From Torreya grandis (taxonomy: Eukaryota > Streptophyta > Pinopsida > Cupressales > Taxaceae): 64,000 nucleotides of DNA. Below, in pieces: positions 1 through 12,944 of this stretch. The notes beneath the pieces were generated by a model. It was not told the DNA's origin, searched no databases, and saw only the letters and a list, made by a program, of their open reading frames with translations. How positions within the stretch are numbered: the first letter of the stretch is position 1; each line of letters starts with the position of its first letter. A program made the translations under genes and the position numbers. The stretch covers positions 3,569,501 to 3,633,500 of the forward strand of contig JARHVA010000224.1 in assembly GCA_037957365.1 (NCBI GenBank). Reading direction: 5' to 3'.

Positions 1-872
1 TAATTTACATTGAGACTTATGACTATTTATTCCTTCTCGAGCCTGTGTGTAGACTAGACAACCTTAGATTAAGGTTTAGATGATAATGAGAGTTTCCACC
101 ATTGGAAAAATATAAATTTTTTTATAATGATGGAATTAAAGGTAATAGAATATATTATTGTGTTTCCAAGATGATACAAACCACACAAGTATGGTTATTA
201 AGAATTGTGTTGTAACAGGGCTAAATTAGGCCTAATAAGGGGTAATTAGAGAGAAGAGGAGGCCAATAAGGGATGAAATCAAAATAAATAGGTCTTGAAA
301 CTTATTATAGAGTTTAATACAGAAAAATAATTCCCTAAAAAGTCTCCATAAATTCAATAAAGATGGTAGGTTTCTCAAATAAAGGAAAAAAGCTAAAACA
401 AACGCTACAAGCCTTAAAAAATCATAGCGACCTTAAGGTACAAGAAAGAGTGGGGAAGATTGTTTGACCCCTTGAAAGTGACTAGGGAAAGTGTGATAAG
501 GTCATGAAATACTATCTAGAACAAAATATTGAGTCATTTAAGCCTAAACCAAGATTTTATCCTTGAAATTTAATGGGTGGTTGCCTAGTGAAAACTAGTG
601 AAGGTATAAGATCAAGTTTGTGAAGGGAATGACTTGTATGAGATAGATTATGAGTTGTGAGTCATATGAGAGAGGTTATATAAAAAATAAGTGATTGAAT
701 ATTATAATAAATATTTAATTATTTCAAAGAGACTATAGAGCCCAAGGGTTAAATAGAAAGATTGAATTAAAGATGGAATGGTGAAGACCAAAAGAAGCAA
801 GCCATTATGACCAGTTGGGTTTAGCATCAGATGGTGATGTATTGATGAATTATTCCCCTTATTTATACATCA
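1..872 (+). repeat. E1 5' LTR, 3' portion
   Basis: Aligns by eye with 5278-6148. For example, the block near 791-850 (GTGAAGACCAAAAGAAGCAA) recurs near 6058. It ends TACATCA at 872, and the two copies diverge immediately afterwards, as expected at an LTR boundary. Confidence 0.85.
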
Positions 873-874
873 TT

Positions 875-885
875 TGTTATTAGAG
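875..885 (+). other. E1 primer-binding site (initiator tRNA-Met type, decayed)
   Basis: TGTTATTAGAG lies two bases after the 5' LTR end. It matches 9 of 11 bases of TGGTATCAGAG, the complement of the plant initiator tRNA-Met 3' end. Position and match support minus-strand priming by that tRNA. Confidence 0.7.
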
Positions 886-1309
886 AAATGTAAACTTGGG
901 CAAAATTTTATTTTTAATTCTTTACAACTTGTTAATTTGATATGAATGCATAATGTTATGAGGTATGAATGAGATGACACCTTGCAGGGTATTGAGGGAG
1001 AAGAAGGTTATAGGTCTGATCCATTGAGATCAATATATAGGAATATTAGATTGAAGAGAGAGAAACAATTTCCCCAAATTTCTATGATAAAGACTAGAAT
1101 CTAGTAAAGAAAGACTAGAAAAGATAGAGAGAAAAGAGAGCATTGAAGCTCCAAGAGAGAAGAGAGAAGATAAAAGACTCTAAAAGAGAGTCAAGGAGGA
1201 TAATAAGAGGTCTTAGATAGAGGAATAAAATAAGAGGAAAGTACCAAAAGATGTCTAAGAGGCAAGGTTGATACATTTACTAAGAGAAAGGTCTAAATAT
1301 ACCTAGAAA

Positions 1310-3659
1310 ATGAAGAAGTGTGTCAAGATGGATATAGAAAGAGAAGTGGAAGACATAAAAAGAGAATTGGAGAAGGGTATAGAGAGGATATATATCATGA
1401 TGAAACTCATAAGAGAAAAATAAATCCAATGGATTGGATGGAATATGAGAAAAATAGTGAAGTGGCCACTAGAATCACTTGTGAGAAGAAGAAGGCACAA
1501 GATGAGTGTCTTGAGAGATGAGAAGAAGAAAGAGAAGGTAGACCAAAGAGGCATGAGAAGAGAGATGTTTCCAAGTTATAAAAAAGATAGAGAGATAGAG
1601 AAGAGGGTTCTCATTTAGTAGAATAATAATAATAAGATAGAAGTACCAATAAGAGCATATGAGGGTGAAGACAAGAAGAGAAGATGGACAATGTCTATGC
1701 CAAGGACATTCAAAGAGACTATGTGGTCTCTCATTTTATATGATAACATTACTTTAAAGTTTGTGTATGTAGGTATGAATAAGAAATTGGAGAAGGCCAA
1801 GCATAAGGCCTCAAATTTGGTGAAGGATGGGCCAACCACATCACCCATAAAGTGACAAGAGTATGACAAAAAAATAGATTCTCTTGAAGAAGACAAAGTG
1901 AAGGAAATCAAAATCATTCTACATGTTGAAGATGAAATAGAAGAGGAATATTATGATGCATTTCCAAGGCTAGCACCTAAAATAAGAGAATAAGCATGCA
2001 AATAAGACATGAAGGTCACCCATGAAGACATGGAAGAAGATATGAGCTTGTAGTAGTTGCCTTTGGAGGTAAATGAAAGTTTGAACATTGATTTTAATTG
2101 CATCTATGATGAAGAAAAGGATGATATTAAGGTCGAGAGAAAGAATGACAAAGTACAACCCTCAAAAAGAGAACAAGGGAATGGATATGTATTGCCTATG
2201 TGTCTAAAACAAATAGGTGATGAGAAGGAAGAGGATAACCTCAAACAAGAGGTCAAACAAGGAAAAAATACATGTGGAAAATAAGCACAAGTGTGGAAAC
2301 AAAGGATAAATGGTAAGGAACAGCAAGTTGGCATGATAGATAACCAAGGAATGAATCATGAAAGAGATGCAAAGAGAACCAAGTGGTAGCATAAGAAGGT
2401 ACAAGGTAGTAAATGGGTGGTAACAAGAAATAAAAGATCACAAGAGGAACCTATTGCAAGTGTACTCCAAGAAAACATGAAGGTAAATGAAGATAACAAG
2501 CCTACAAAATAAGTAAAAGAAATAATGTAAGAAAATCAAGCCAAAGAAGTGAAGGTACAACCATATGAGTGTATAAAAATAAATATTTACAAGATGTGTC
2601 TTAAAATGTTGTGTATGATGACTCATTTGAAGTTGACTCCAATAGTGAAGATATCTTGTACATGGAAATAATGGCATTGATGAATGAGTGTGTGGTAAAG
2701 CAAGATGAGGATGAAGCACCTCAAAGAGTGCTTGAAAATCATGGTATGCAGCATGAGAAGGTTGATATGACTCTCAAAAATTAGGGAGTCCAATGAGAAG
2801 ATCAAGAAAATTTTTCCCAAGACAAGGAAGAATAATGTGGACCAAGATTTGATGTGGATTGTGAAGAGTTGGATGCACTCAAGTTGCAAGAAGAGTTGGG
2901 GATGTTGGAAGAGATATTTAATCCATATATGGAGCTAAAATAAGGTGACTTACAAAATGAAAATATCAAGGAATAACTCCAAGAAACATCAAGAGAGGAG
3001 AAATAAAGAGAAGCACAAGAAATTGTGAAAACAGGCAAGCAAACAAGTAAGAAAATGGAGTATGATCAAGTTAATAAGGTGAGTTACTCAATGGGTCAAG
3101 CTCAAGCTAAGTTTACATTTTATAAGAATGGATATGAAAGGTCAAAAATGGGTCAAACAACATTGTACTATGTTGCGAAAGAAAGGAACAAGAAATTATT
3201 CTTGCATAGTGAGCAAGATGAGAGGAAAAAACATAAAAATGTGAAGTAGAAGTAGAAAAATAGAGTATCAAGAAGAAAATGATAAATTTTGAGATGAATG
3301 AGAGTCCATTAGAGCCCAAGGAAGAATATGATATCAAGGTTAAGAAGAAAAAACCACTAGATAAGCAAGAATCAAGTGAGATTCATGAGGAAACAAGCTA
3401 TCAAACAAGCATGAGGAAGAAAAATGAACATAAATTGGTTGCAGTTAAAGATGAAGGGAAAATACAATTGGAAAAGAGAGAATATGTAGCAAATACAAAG
3501 CTACAAAAGTTTGAATACTTCATAGAGATGGAATATGCATGGATAGGAAGACTAGACAAAGATAAGAAAAGGAAAAGAAAGAGTTTATCAAAGAAAAGGG
3601 AACAAGAACATAAGAGCAGAAACATTTTGAGCATGAAGGACCCACAAATGTTGAATTGA
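1310..3659 (+). pseudogene. E1 internal reading frame, Lys/Glu-rich, unrecognised
   Basis: This is a decayed reading frame of about 780 codons starting at an ATG at 1310. It runs through long open stretches (about 1310-1420, 2057-2284, 3025-3249, 3279-3659) in shifting frames. The product is very rich in Lys, Glu, Asp and Met, looks coiled-coil forming (for example MDIEREVEDIKRELEK near the start), and has a basic run near its end (DKDKKRKRKSLSKKRE). I see no zinc knuckle, no DSG protease motif and no YxDD. It sits where gag-pol should be and ends about 50 bp before the 3' LTR. It could be a highly diverged gag, a captured host sequence or an accessory reading frame. I do not recognise it and assign no function. 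Confidence 0.55.
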
Positions 3660-3695
3660 AAGGCAAAGAAAAAGAGTGGTGGTTCAATTTTTCTC

Positions 3696-3709
3696 CCTCC
3701 TAGGGAGTA
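3696..3709 (+). other. E1 polypurine tract and LTR junction
   Basis: CCTCCTAGGGAGTA directly precedes the TGATGTAGG start of the 3' LTR. Elements E5 (minus strand, CCTAGGAGTA before TGATGTAGG) and E3 (TTAGGGAGGTA before TGATCC) have near-identical junctions. This supports the boundary and the orientation. Confidence 0.7.
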
Positions 3710-6148
3710 TGATGTAGGAACATCTAGCTAGAAAACACTATTTTTGAGTTATTGTCAAAATTGGTCAAACTTGATAGCCAATGTGTGTGAAGGGAATTAT
3801 GAGTTCCATTTATGTCCTTGGAGTCCATTTGGAGTCATAGGGTTGTGTCAAATAGTCTCTAGGTATTTTCCCTCCAAAATAGGGAATTTGAAAATTCAAA
3901 TGTTTAAATGGAGTCTAGAAAGGTTAAATACATGTAAAGAGTGAATAGATGAGTAAAGTTTGGGATTAAGGAGTATAATGAAGGCATGTAAAAGGTAATA
4001 ATATAAAATATTTGTTAATTCATAAGGAATAAGTCATGGTTTTATGTGGTCACCCTCATCATACGTTGGGTTGACAAGAAAGGAGGTAATTTAGTAACTA
4101 AGTAGATAACCAATGTATAAGTTGGTGAAAAGAGAGAATGGTACATGAGTGTTGGTCTGAGGAGAGGGAATATATCTCCATGGAGGAGAAGAGGGAGTAT
4201 GAGAATGGGAAAATGTTCAAGAATCCTCATGAAAGATGAATGTAACCTTTTATGCACTAGTTTGTAAATCAAGAATTTCTCCAATGATTAAGAATAGTGT
4301 TTTTGTGGATTCATGATTCTCTGATAAATACATTGATTATCATAGGCTATTAATTGTATTTGATAAACATTATGGTTATTTGTAGACCCCCTATATATGT
4401 CTATAGATTGGTAATAGTTTGCATGTTACAGCTAAGTAAATGATAATTCAAATAACTTCTACAAGAATAGTGATATTTGTTATCAGAATATGAGTTTTAA
4501 GACTAGTTTGGATCATGCTTGTACCTTCATATGTTTGAGTAATTAATATTTAAAGGAGGAACATAGACCATAGACACCCAACCTATTCAATCTTTTGTAT
4601 GACTGTAAGTATACTTATGAAAAATGTACAAGTGATTGAAAGTGTTGATTAGAATTAGGTGGGAAGTGGTGGTCCATAGATAAGGTTTTATTGATTGAAT
4701 GGGGCAAAATATTTTTTTGGGAATCTAGGTTGCATAGAGAAGGGTAATCTATAGATAGTCTTGAGATACCCTGCTTACACATAGTAGGATTGTGTGTATG
4801 CTTGTTCAAACTGGTAACAAAGAAATGGAGCTAGTTGTTAGAAAATATTGATAAGAATATAGATAATATGAGTTTGTAGACTAATCTATATGGAGGATTT
4901 GAATATAGGGAAAAATATAATAGACCCATGTATATTGATTGTATAGAATATTGAAACCCTGTCTCACAGTCAAGCACCCTATGTTAGAGTTATGTGTACA
5001 AGGGGAGTGTGTGTTTATATAACATGATTATAGGATGGTTTAATAGATTTTGAATGTGTGTAAATGAGGATAAGAGGTAATTTTAGGCCATGCAGAGTTT
5101 GGAAACCTCATTGAGGAATGAAAGACCCTTATAGAACCCATACATTCACTTGGAATAACATATAATTTTGTGTTTTAGGTGAAAAAATGACCTAAAAGGA
5201 GTAGTTAAAATATCATATCCATTGGTAAATTTAAAAAAGGTTTAAAAAAACCTACATAGGTCTTGAAATGGTTTAAAATAATTTACATTGAAAATTATGG
5301 CTATTTATTCCTTCTTGGGGCTATGTGTAGACTAGACAACCCTAGATTAGGGTTTAGATGATAATGAGAATTTACACTATTTTAAAAAGATAAAATTTGG
5401 TAGAATGATGGAATTAAAGGTGATAGAATAAATTATTTTATTTTCAGGATGGTCCAGACCACACAAGTATGGTTATTAATAATTGTGTTATAATAGGGCT
5501 AAATTAGGCCTAATAAGGGGTAATTAGAGAGCAGAGGAGGCCAGTAAGGGATGAAAGAAAAAGAAATAGATATTTAAAATTATTATAGAGTTAAATAGAG
5601 ACAAATTTTTCCCTAAATAGTTTTCAAAACTTCAGTAAAGATGATAGGTTGCTCAAACAAAGGAAAAAGGCTAAAACAAAGGCTACAAGCCTTGAGAAAA
5701 CATAGTGACCTTAAGGTACAAGGAGTGGGGAAGATTTATTTACCACTTTAAAGGTACTAGTGAAAGTTTCATAAGGTCATGAATGACTATCTAAAACAAA
5801 ATATTTATTCCTTTAATCCTACACCAAGATTTGATCCTTGAAAGCTAATGGGTGGTTGTTTAGTGAAAACTAGTGAAGGTATAAGATCAAGTTTGTGAAT
5901 GGAATGAATTTTATGAGATAAAGTATGAGTTGTGAGTCATATGAGAGAGATTATATCCAAAATAATTGATTTTAATATTATAATAAATGGGTACTTATTT
6001 CAAAGAGTCTATATAGCCCACGGGTCAAAGAGAAAGATTGAACTAAAGATGGAATGGTGAAGACCAAAAGAAGCAAGCCATTGTGACCAGTTGGTTTTAG
6101 CATCAGATGGTGATGTATTGGTGAATTATTCACATTACCTATACATCA
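3710..6148 (+). repeat. E1 3' LTR, 2.44 kb
   Basis: Starts TGATGTAGGAAC and ends ATACATCA. The distal 870 bases are the direct repeat of 1-872. An early U3 block (TTTTCCCTCCAAAATAGGG then ATTTGAAAATTC, near 3868-3900) recurs in recognisable form in the E2 LTR near 11606-11640. The LTR families of E1 and E2 are therefore related. No protein is encoded. Confidence 0.75.
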
Positions 6149-9100
6149 TTTTACCTCTACTAAAAAATATACAATATCAAATCTCTCATTTATATGTACG
6201 ACCTGTGTATATAGTTAGTTCATGTATGAGGCTTTGTGTATGAGAGTTGGAGTCTCTTCACTCATTCATGATTCTTGATGATACAATGTGATTTTTCAAG
6301 GTCACATGGGTGTTTATAAGTCTATATCACACTTTAACATATCTTGAACACCTGAACATGAAACCTAGACCTCATGAATGTTCATCTACAAGTCTATAAA
6401 CCTGTGGGTGAATGAACTCATCTTAGTCCTTGTTTGAGAGTGTATATAAGCCTTATGCTTATTACCTTTATATTACAACTTTTATTAGAATATTATCATG
6501 ATTTATCATTTATGTTCATTGTCAATTGGGCCAAAATTAGCATTTAGACCTGTAGAAGATTGTTTATGCACATATCATGCTTCTAAATAGCAAGACACCT
6601 GGTATCTCTTGAAGGATCATTTGCAATGAGTTAATTATTAAGAAAGGTCACATGAATCATAATATAATGAAGGGTTTTAAATTAACACTGAGGCACTTTG
6701 AAATTTTGAAAGTGACAACATCTCAAACCATCCAAAACACTTGCAACAGGGTGATATGTTTCACAAATTTGAAACACCTTTCTCCTTATTGAAGATATAA
6801 ACCAAGGTTGAATTAAATGGTAAAAATTATATAAAAAGTACTATTTTATCTATGAAAACATACCACAAAATTCATTATCCTCCATTAAATTCTAGAATGA
6901 AGAAACAGGAACAAAACCAAACCCTACTTAGATGAACAAGAGATATTGACCTCTTATCACTCTTAACGATTGTTCATAAAGGAGATGGAATTAATTTTCC
7001 AAATAATTACATAAAATATAATTTTACTAGGACCCCTAACATTTCACAAAAAAATTATCCTCTAACTTTCTCTCTCCTAGCCATACCATGCATTTGAATT
7101 TTGCCTTTCTGAGTTTGTGAAGGTAGCGATGGAAGAGAGAAATTTGTTTAGATATGTGAGACCTAAAACTTGATCTCAAGATTAAATATAACTTTTGGAA
7201 AACCAAGAAACTATCTGAAACCATTTTCTCCTACAAATTGATCTTTTAAGGCCGTACAAGTGCCCATAAGTTCTTGCAAAGGAGTATTTTCCTTAATTTA
7301 GGTATTGAACTACAATTTTTTCAATCTCTAACTATTATCTGACCCTTCTATGACATCAGGTATGCTATGAAACTTATTGAAATGTTTTTATTTTTTAGTG
7401 ATATGTATAATTCCTCTAAATTAGCCCAAAAGGTGAGTAGAATGACTTTATGGTGCATATCAACATAATAAGAGGTTAATACATGATAATGTATCTTTAA
7501 AAACATAATAATAACCTAATTTAATTAATTATTACCATTTCATGACCTTGACCACACTTGAAAACACCAAGACTCATAAATGACCCTTAGGACTAGACAA
7601 TTACATATGAGACCAAATCTCAAACAAAGCTAGAAAGGATGTATTTGACCATTTTGAAGATATTGTAATACCATTACAAGATCATAACAACTATATTCAA
7701 GCTTGAATAACCCTATTAATAAGTTTCAACCTATAGAGGTTGAACATTTTGACTTAGAGGTCAAAATTGGTCAACAGGCCCATCACATGCCATCAACTTG
7801 ATTTTTAAGAAGGTCTTTTCCCTGGTTTAGTACAAAAAGCTAGTCAATATTCTTCCCCACTCTTTTTGTATGAAAACCATGTCTGCTCATTCTATGCTAT
7901 CTATTTTCTTTGTTTATATTCTTTTGATTTTATTCAATCACCTTTAATGCAGTACAGGGTCTGACTAATTTACAATCATGAAATAATTGATGATCTCAAA
8001 AGAGAGCTTGGGAAACTACACAAAAGCCATGTAATTCATGATATTGGTTAATCAATAAACATGGATTCCCATATTAGTTTGAAATAATATTTAAAATTTA
8101 ATATATTTAATTATGTCATCATGTAACTTATTATAAAAATAGATTTATTCATAATAGCTCTGTTAAATCTATTATACAACCATTGAGGGGTATGAAGCTT
8201 TTCAGTTGATGTTAAGACATTGAATTGAATCAAGGACACTATATGGTAAACATAAAATTTGTATGGCCTCTACCTACTCAAGGTAATAATCATCATAACC
8301 TAAATTGAGATTATAAGCACATTTATTGCTAAGATAATTTAGACATGGCTTTTGAATCGGCCATTCCTTAAATTCTTAAATGGTTGGGCAATGAGTTTTA
8401 AATTGGATTTTTTTTTCAACAACTATATCATCATGTGCTTCCACTATTATCGACCATGATGATTTGTTTCTTAAAAAAAATTAAACATCAAAGATCTAAG
8501 GATAAAAATTTGATCATCAAAACTTTAAGAATCTTTAGAAAAGGATATCTATTATTAGACATCTAATCTTTTCCATAGATTAGATCCCTTGATCTTTTCT
8601 TAAAATAAAATTGAAGCTTTTAAAATTTAACCTTGTATATATTTTATGGGTTCAATAGCTCATGCCCAAGTCATGCTTCATAATGTTAGCCTTCAACCAT
8701 CACGACAATGGTCGTAGGGTTGGTAGAGGGATTATGGCTGCATTTCAAAAACTACCATCCCAAGTGTTTGTGTAACTTTCTTAGCCCCCTTTACTTGGCC
8801 TCACTAGTAGATTTTTTCATTTATATGTTAGAAATTAGATCTGAATCATGTTGAAAATTAACTATAAAAATGATAATATTGGGTTTGATACAAATTTGAA
8901 CGTGTTGTTTTTTTTGAATTTGCCTCGATGATACCAAACAACATTATTTTGTCAAAAATTAGTAGAATTTTTGTGTAATTAGGGATTTTGATATCTGATG
9001 TGCTTTTTTATATTATATTTTATTGTGATAGAGTTTTTTAAAAATTAGAGGCTTTAAAAAAATTAAAATTTTAAGGAATAATTTTTAACGATAATTGGTG

Positions 9101-11212
9101 AGTGTAGAATTTTTATGACAATTTTTGTGCTAGTATTACAAAATTATATTTACCATGTTTACAATTTGATGCAAAATGCAGTCAAAATAAAAAAATTAAT
9201 AATTCTTCTTGTCATAATTCATGTCAAAATTATTTTTTAAATATTTAATTATATGTTAGGTTATTAATTACATATTAAGGTTTTAGTAATTGTTTCTATT
9301 TCTATTTGTATATGATAACAACAATGACGATGTTAAAAATTACAATAATTAACTAAATATTTTTTATTAAAATAATTTTCATAAAGGAATGTACTTAATA
9401 GATAAAGTAACTAATTCCTACAGTCAATAAATAATAGTTACAAACAAATTATTGACCCTAAGGTTGTGCACTAGGTCAAGGATATAAATTTTGGCTAAGC
9501 ACAAGGATATGCAAAAGTTTAGCATACACAAAAAATGAAAAGGCAAGAATGAATATCAACATAAGACTAAGATTACAATGCAGAGCTAGAATGTAAATAA
9601 GTAACACACATAAATGTGGTAGGGTCTTAATAAGGTGTAACACATGAATCATCCAAAAGAATATATTTTTAAGATCACATGGAATAATCCAAAGAATCTT
9701 CTAGGTTCATCTATAAGATATCCATATGGATTTTACTATCATGAGTATGTCAATGGGGTAAATATATAAATAAATTCTTTGACCTATCATTTTTGCACAT
9801 AGGTTTTTGATACATAGAGTTAACAAAAGTGATTTGAAGACATAACAAGATACAAAAGTATTTTACAAGGTTTTGACATATATTATAATGCATAGAGCTT
9901 GTAGAAGCTATTGTAAGTTGGTTGTAATATATTGCATCCTAAAAGGAATGTATACATGCATAGAATTATGATAAATGTAATGGATTTGTTTAGTGATTTG
10001 GATATGTAGTCCATTCATTCTTAATGGATTATGTTAGATCTTGTATATGAGTTTATCTAATGATTGCATTTTATTTTACGCACTTTTGAATCTTAGTTGT
10101 TCTTCTCATAAATGGGGCCCTCAGTGAATCTCTACTCATAAACAATGGCCTCAGTGATTCTTTCATAAATGGGGGTATTAGGTATTTTATTTTTATGCCT
10201 AAAGTGATATATTAAGCCTAGGGTTCAAGTGATATGTCATCGTAGGATTATTCTATTATTGAGTTTACATTTCTTAGTGTAGAAGTTGTAGGTTATGATA
10301 GTTAAGCACAACATTTTAGTTCCATTATCAAGACCTCGTTTACAAAAATGATATAATATTTGGGAAGTAAATGACATAATACATCATGATGGACTGTATT
10401 AAACATTTTTTTGAAGCACATGCATTGATTTTGTCCAAGGAAATGCCTTGATAAGGTGGTGTGTGACCTAAGAAATGGTTGCAAAGTGAGAAATACAATG
10501 ATCTGTATGAAGTGTTTTTTATAGAGTTTCCTAGGCATATTAATACATGGTTATTCATATATGTTAAGGATCAAAGGAAGAATCTTGAGAGAATATATGT
10601 TTGGTTGAAGGATTGGATTAGTGTTTTACTTTTTTTATATTAATGTGTTATAAATAATATAAAACTATGAATATTCAGATTATGTAAAATTAGGGGATAA
10701 TCTTATAAATTTAAATGTAAATGGTAGATTAATATAACAATTAATATATTTAAAATTTAAAAGGCAATAGAGGAGAGAAAAACTTAATTTAATTTTAATT
10801 TTAATAATTCATTGTGTTTGTTATTATCTTTGAAATAAATTTATGTCTACTTTGTAACATCTCAAATCAGGTAATAAGAGCTCAAACCCTACGTAGATGT
10901 TGTTGGTAAAGCTCAGACCCCTACAATGATGTATATTATCCAAGATCTATCAGTAATATCCTAGTTAACTATTTAAGTTTGTGTCACCTTAGACAATTAC
11001 ACCCACACATATAAATACCTTTTATGTGTGCACTCAACCTCGATCTTATGTGTTAATACATGTTTTTGTTCTTTTTGTTTTGAAGCCCTAACCTTAATTT
11101 TATCATAAGATGACCCTTGAGAAAAGGGTTAATAGTTAGGGTTGGAAATACCTAACCACTCCTGACTAAGTGATTGATTATTTCATAAATTAAAAAACTA
11201 TGAAGAGGGATC
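6149..11212. other. No identifiable gene; AT-rich unassigned sequence
   Basis: Only short, unconvincing open frames occur here, for example minus-strand frames near 7036-7224 and 10302-10558. I recognise no domain in them. The stretch 8000-9450 is especially AT-rich with many homopolymer runs. It probably consists of old unrecognisable repeats, but I cannot show this. Confidence 0.4.
10100..10172 (+). repeat. Short degenerate tandem repeat
   Basis: Two and a half imperfect copies of a unit of about 30-35 bases built around CTCATAAATGGGGCCCTCAG and CTCATAAACAATGGCCTCAG, then TCATAAATGGGGG. No function is suggested. Confidence 0.5.
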
Positions 11213-11465
11213 TGATCTATAATCTAGGTGGATATTCCACTCTAAGATTCACCAATACAAATTTTAAATAGATAGCTAATTAAAAATTAGATTTATGACT
11301 ATTATGTGCTAGTAAACATGCCAAAACAAAAATTAAATAGTGATGGAAAGAAATGAGAGTATTATACTTAACATAAGCAAGAACAAGATATAACAACACA
11401 CAACATGACACAAGGTTTATCCTGGAGAACTAAATGTGGGAAAAACTACAAAGGGTGAGCAAAAT

Positions 11466-12534
11466 TGATGCAGGAGCATCATATAGATGAACAAGTTTAG
11501 GTGATAGGTAAGTGTCATGGAGTGATTTGAGTCATATTAGTCCTTTAAAGGTTGTTTATAATCATTTTGGGTCACTTATAGTCCTTTAGAGTTTATTTGG
11601 TGTTTCCCTCCAAAACACATGTATTTGAAAATTTGAATATTTTATTGTAAATTCAATAATTTTGCATGGTCTTGATAAATGTAATATGATTCTAGAAGTT
11701 TATTCTACGTAGGGGGAGTCATAATAGGTCTAGGGGAGTCTTAAGTTAGCATATGTAATGATAAGCTTCAAAATGAGTCTATTTTGTTATGATTTTCTTG
11801 GCAAAAATGAAACATCTTAGAATAAATTAAGGGGGTCTTTGTTGAATTTATAACAATAGAGAATCAATTAAGGATGGATTAGATTGAGGCCTTCATCCTA
11901 GGCAATCTACAGGTTAAATACATCATAAATAAATCCATTTTCAATAGTTTTAAGGTTGCTTCAAAAGACTAATGTACAAGAAAGATAGTATGTCATGACT
12001 ATATGATTGTAATTTAGCTTATTTGATTGAAAGAAGGAGATATTAAGTATGTTTTTTATTTTATTGAATGTCTTTGAGACCTTCCAAGTTGTATTAAGAA
12101 GCTTTAATAATAAATCAATAGATTTTGATGCTCTATAAGTCCAATTCTCAAACCCTATCTACAAATTTTTGTGTTATGCCCGTAAAAATCCATTATTTGG
12201 ATGTGAAATATTATGTATGAGGTCAAATTGAGTATACAAAAAGCTATATGGGTTAGTTAATTTCCCCCTACACTTGTTTGTTTCAAATTTCATTCATTTA
12301 ATTGTATGAACCATCTATATAAAGCTCTCAGGTCATTTGTAGAACTTTAGACTGCTAAACCTAGGGTTTCCTCACTAAATGGCCTATAACTTGAATTTCA
12401 ACCCTAAAAATTGTACCAAACTACATATGAAACTAAGATAGGTTGTTATCCAACATATAAATTTGGTTTTAGCCTGTAAAGAACTATATAAGTACTAGAA
12501 AGGTCAATTGTAGGTTTGTAACCCCTATTTTCTT
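11466..12534 (+). repeat. E2 left arm: truncated LTR, plus orientation
   Basis: Carries the LTR start (TGATGCAGG) and is collinear, as reverse complement, with 14450 back to about 13375. Similarity stops after ACCCCTATTTTCTT at 12534, where minus-strand gag codons begin. The junction falls in a short run (TTTTCTTCTTC) that could have provided microhomology. Confidence 0.8.
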
Positions 12535-12879
12535 CTTCAACATTTTCATATTCAAAATATTTATCTAAAGCACTAATCCAATCAATAAAATATTCAACAT
12601 TTCGATTACCATCATATGTAAGAATATATAACTTTGGTTTTGACGTTGCTCCCACAATTGCCTTTACAATCCTATCTTTAGTAACATCCAATTCCACTAC
12701 CAATGGTTTATCCTCATCTCCTTCATCTTCCCTATCATTTAAATCTCCAAGTTTTATCCCTCTTCTTTGGTTTTTTTCCATTGCTTCCATTCTTGATTCA
12801 TATTCTTGATTTCTTCAAGTAAGGTTGCATTAGTCACATGTCTTCTTGCTCCTCCTTTGGCTCTAGCTCTGGATTCCAT
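12535..12879 (-). pseudogene. E2 Ty3/gypsy gag, N-terminal fragment
   Basis: An ATG at 12879-12877 lies about 50 bases after the primer site and opens MESRARAKGGARRHVTNATL. One frameshift later the frame reads MEAMEKNQRRGIKLGDLND, then PKLYILTYDGNRNVEYFIDW and FEYENVEEE. This is the usual N-terminal part of plant Ty3/gypsy Gag: an acidic segment, then the Pro-Lys...Tyr-Asp-Gly and Trp-Ile core. The frame continues past 12535 into antisense LTR sequence, so codons beyond FEYENVEEE are not gag. Everything downstream (rest of gag and all of pol) is missing. Confidence 0.8.
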
Positions 12880-12929
12880 TATATTTGCTCACTCAATCCC
12901 TAGAACTTGAGATTGTGCATAATATTTTT

Positions 12930-12940
12930 CTCTGATACCA
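12930..12940 (-). other. E2 primer-binding site, initiator tRNA-Met
   Basis: CTCTGATACCA on the plus strand is TGGTATCAGAG on the minus strand, an exact match to the tRNA-Met primer complement. It lies four bases from the LTR end at 12945. Confidence 0.85.
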
Positions 12941-12944
12941 TAGT

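Larger units (their letters stand above)
1..6148 (+). mobile_element. E1: non-autonomous LTR retrotransposon, 5' end outside window
   Basis: Positions 1-872 repeat in direct orientation at about 5278-6148, both ending in TACATCA. The first copy is followed by a primer-binding-like site. A TGATGTA start behind a purine-rich stretch at 3710 marks the 3' LTR, and TGATGTA...TACATCA is an exact terminal inverted pair. Between the LTRs lies only a Lys/Glu-rich reading frame. I found no protease, reverse transcriptase, RNase H or integrase motif in the 2.8-kb interior. This is therefore a non-autonomous element. The LTR termini and purine junction resemble those of chromovirus E5, which suggests a related helper (inference). 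About 1.57 kb of the 5' LTR lies outside the window, so the target duplication cannot be checked. Confidence 0.8.

Noticed and set aside
2104..2334. Minus-strand Ser/Phe-rich frames across E1
   Set aside because: They are the complement of purine-rich Lys/Glu codons on the plus strand.
7036..7224. 62-codon minus-strand frame
   Set aside because: Short, with no recognised motif and no supporting context.
12446..12534. C-terminal end of the E2 gag open frame
   Set aside because: These codons are antisense LTR sequence beyond the inverted junction, not gag.
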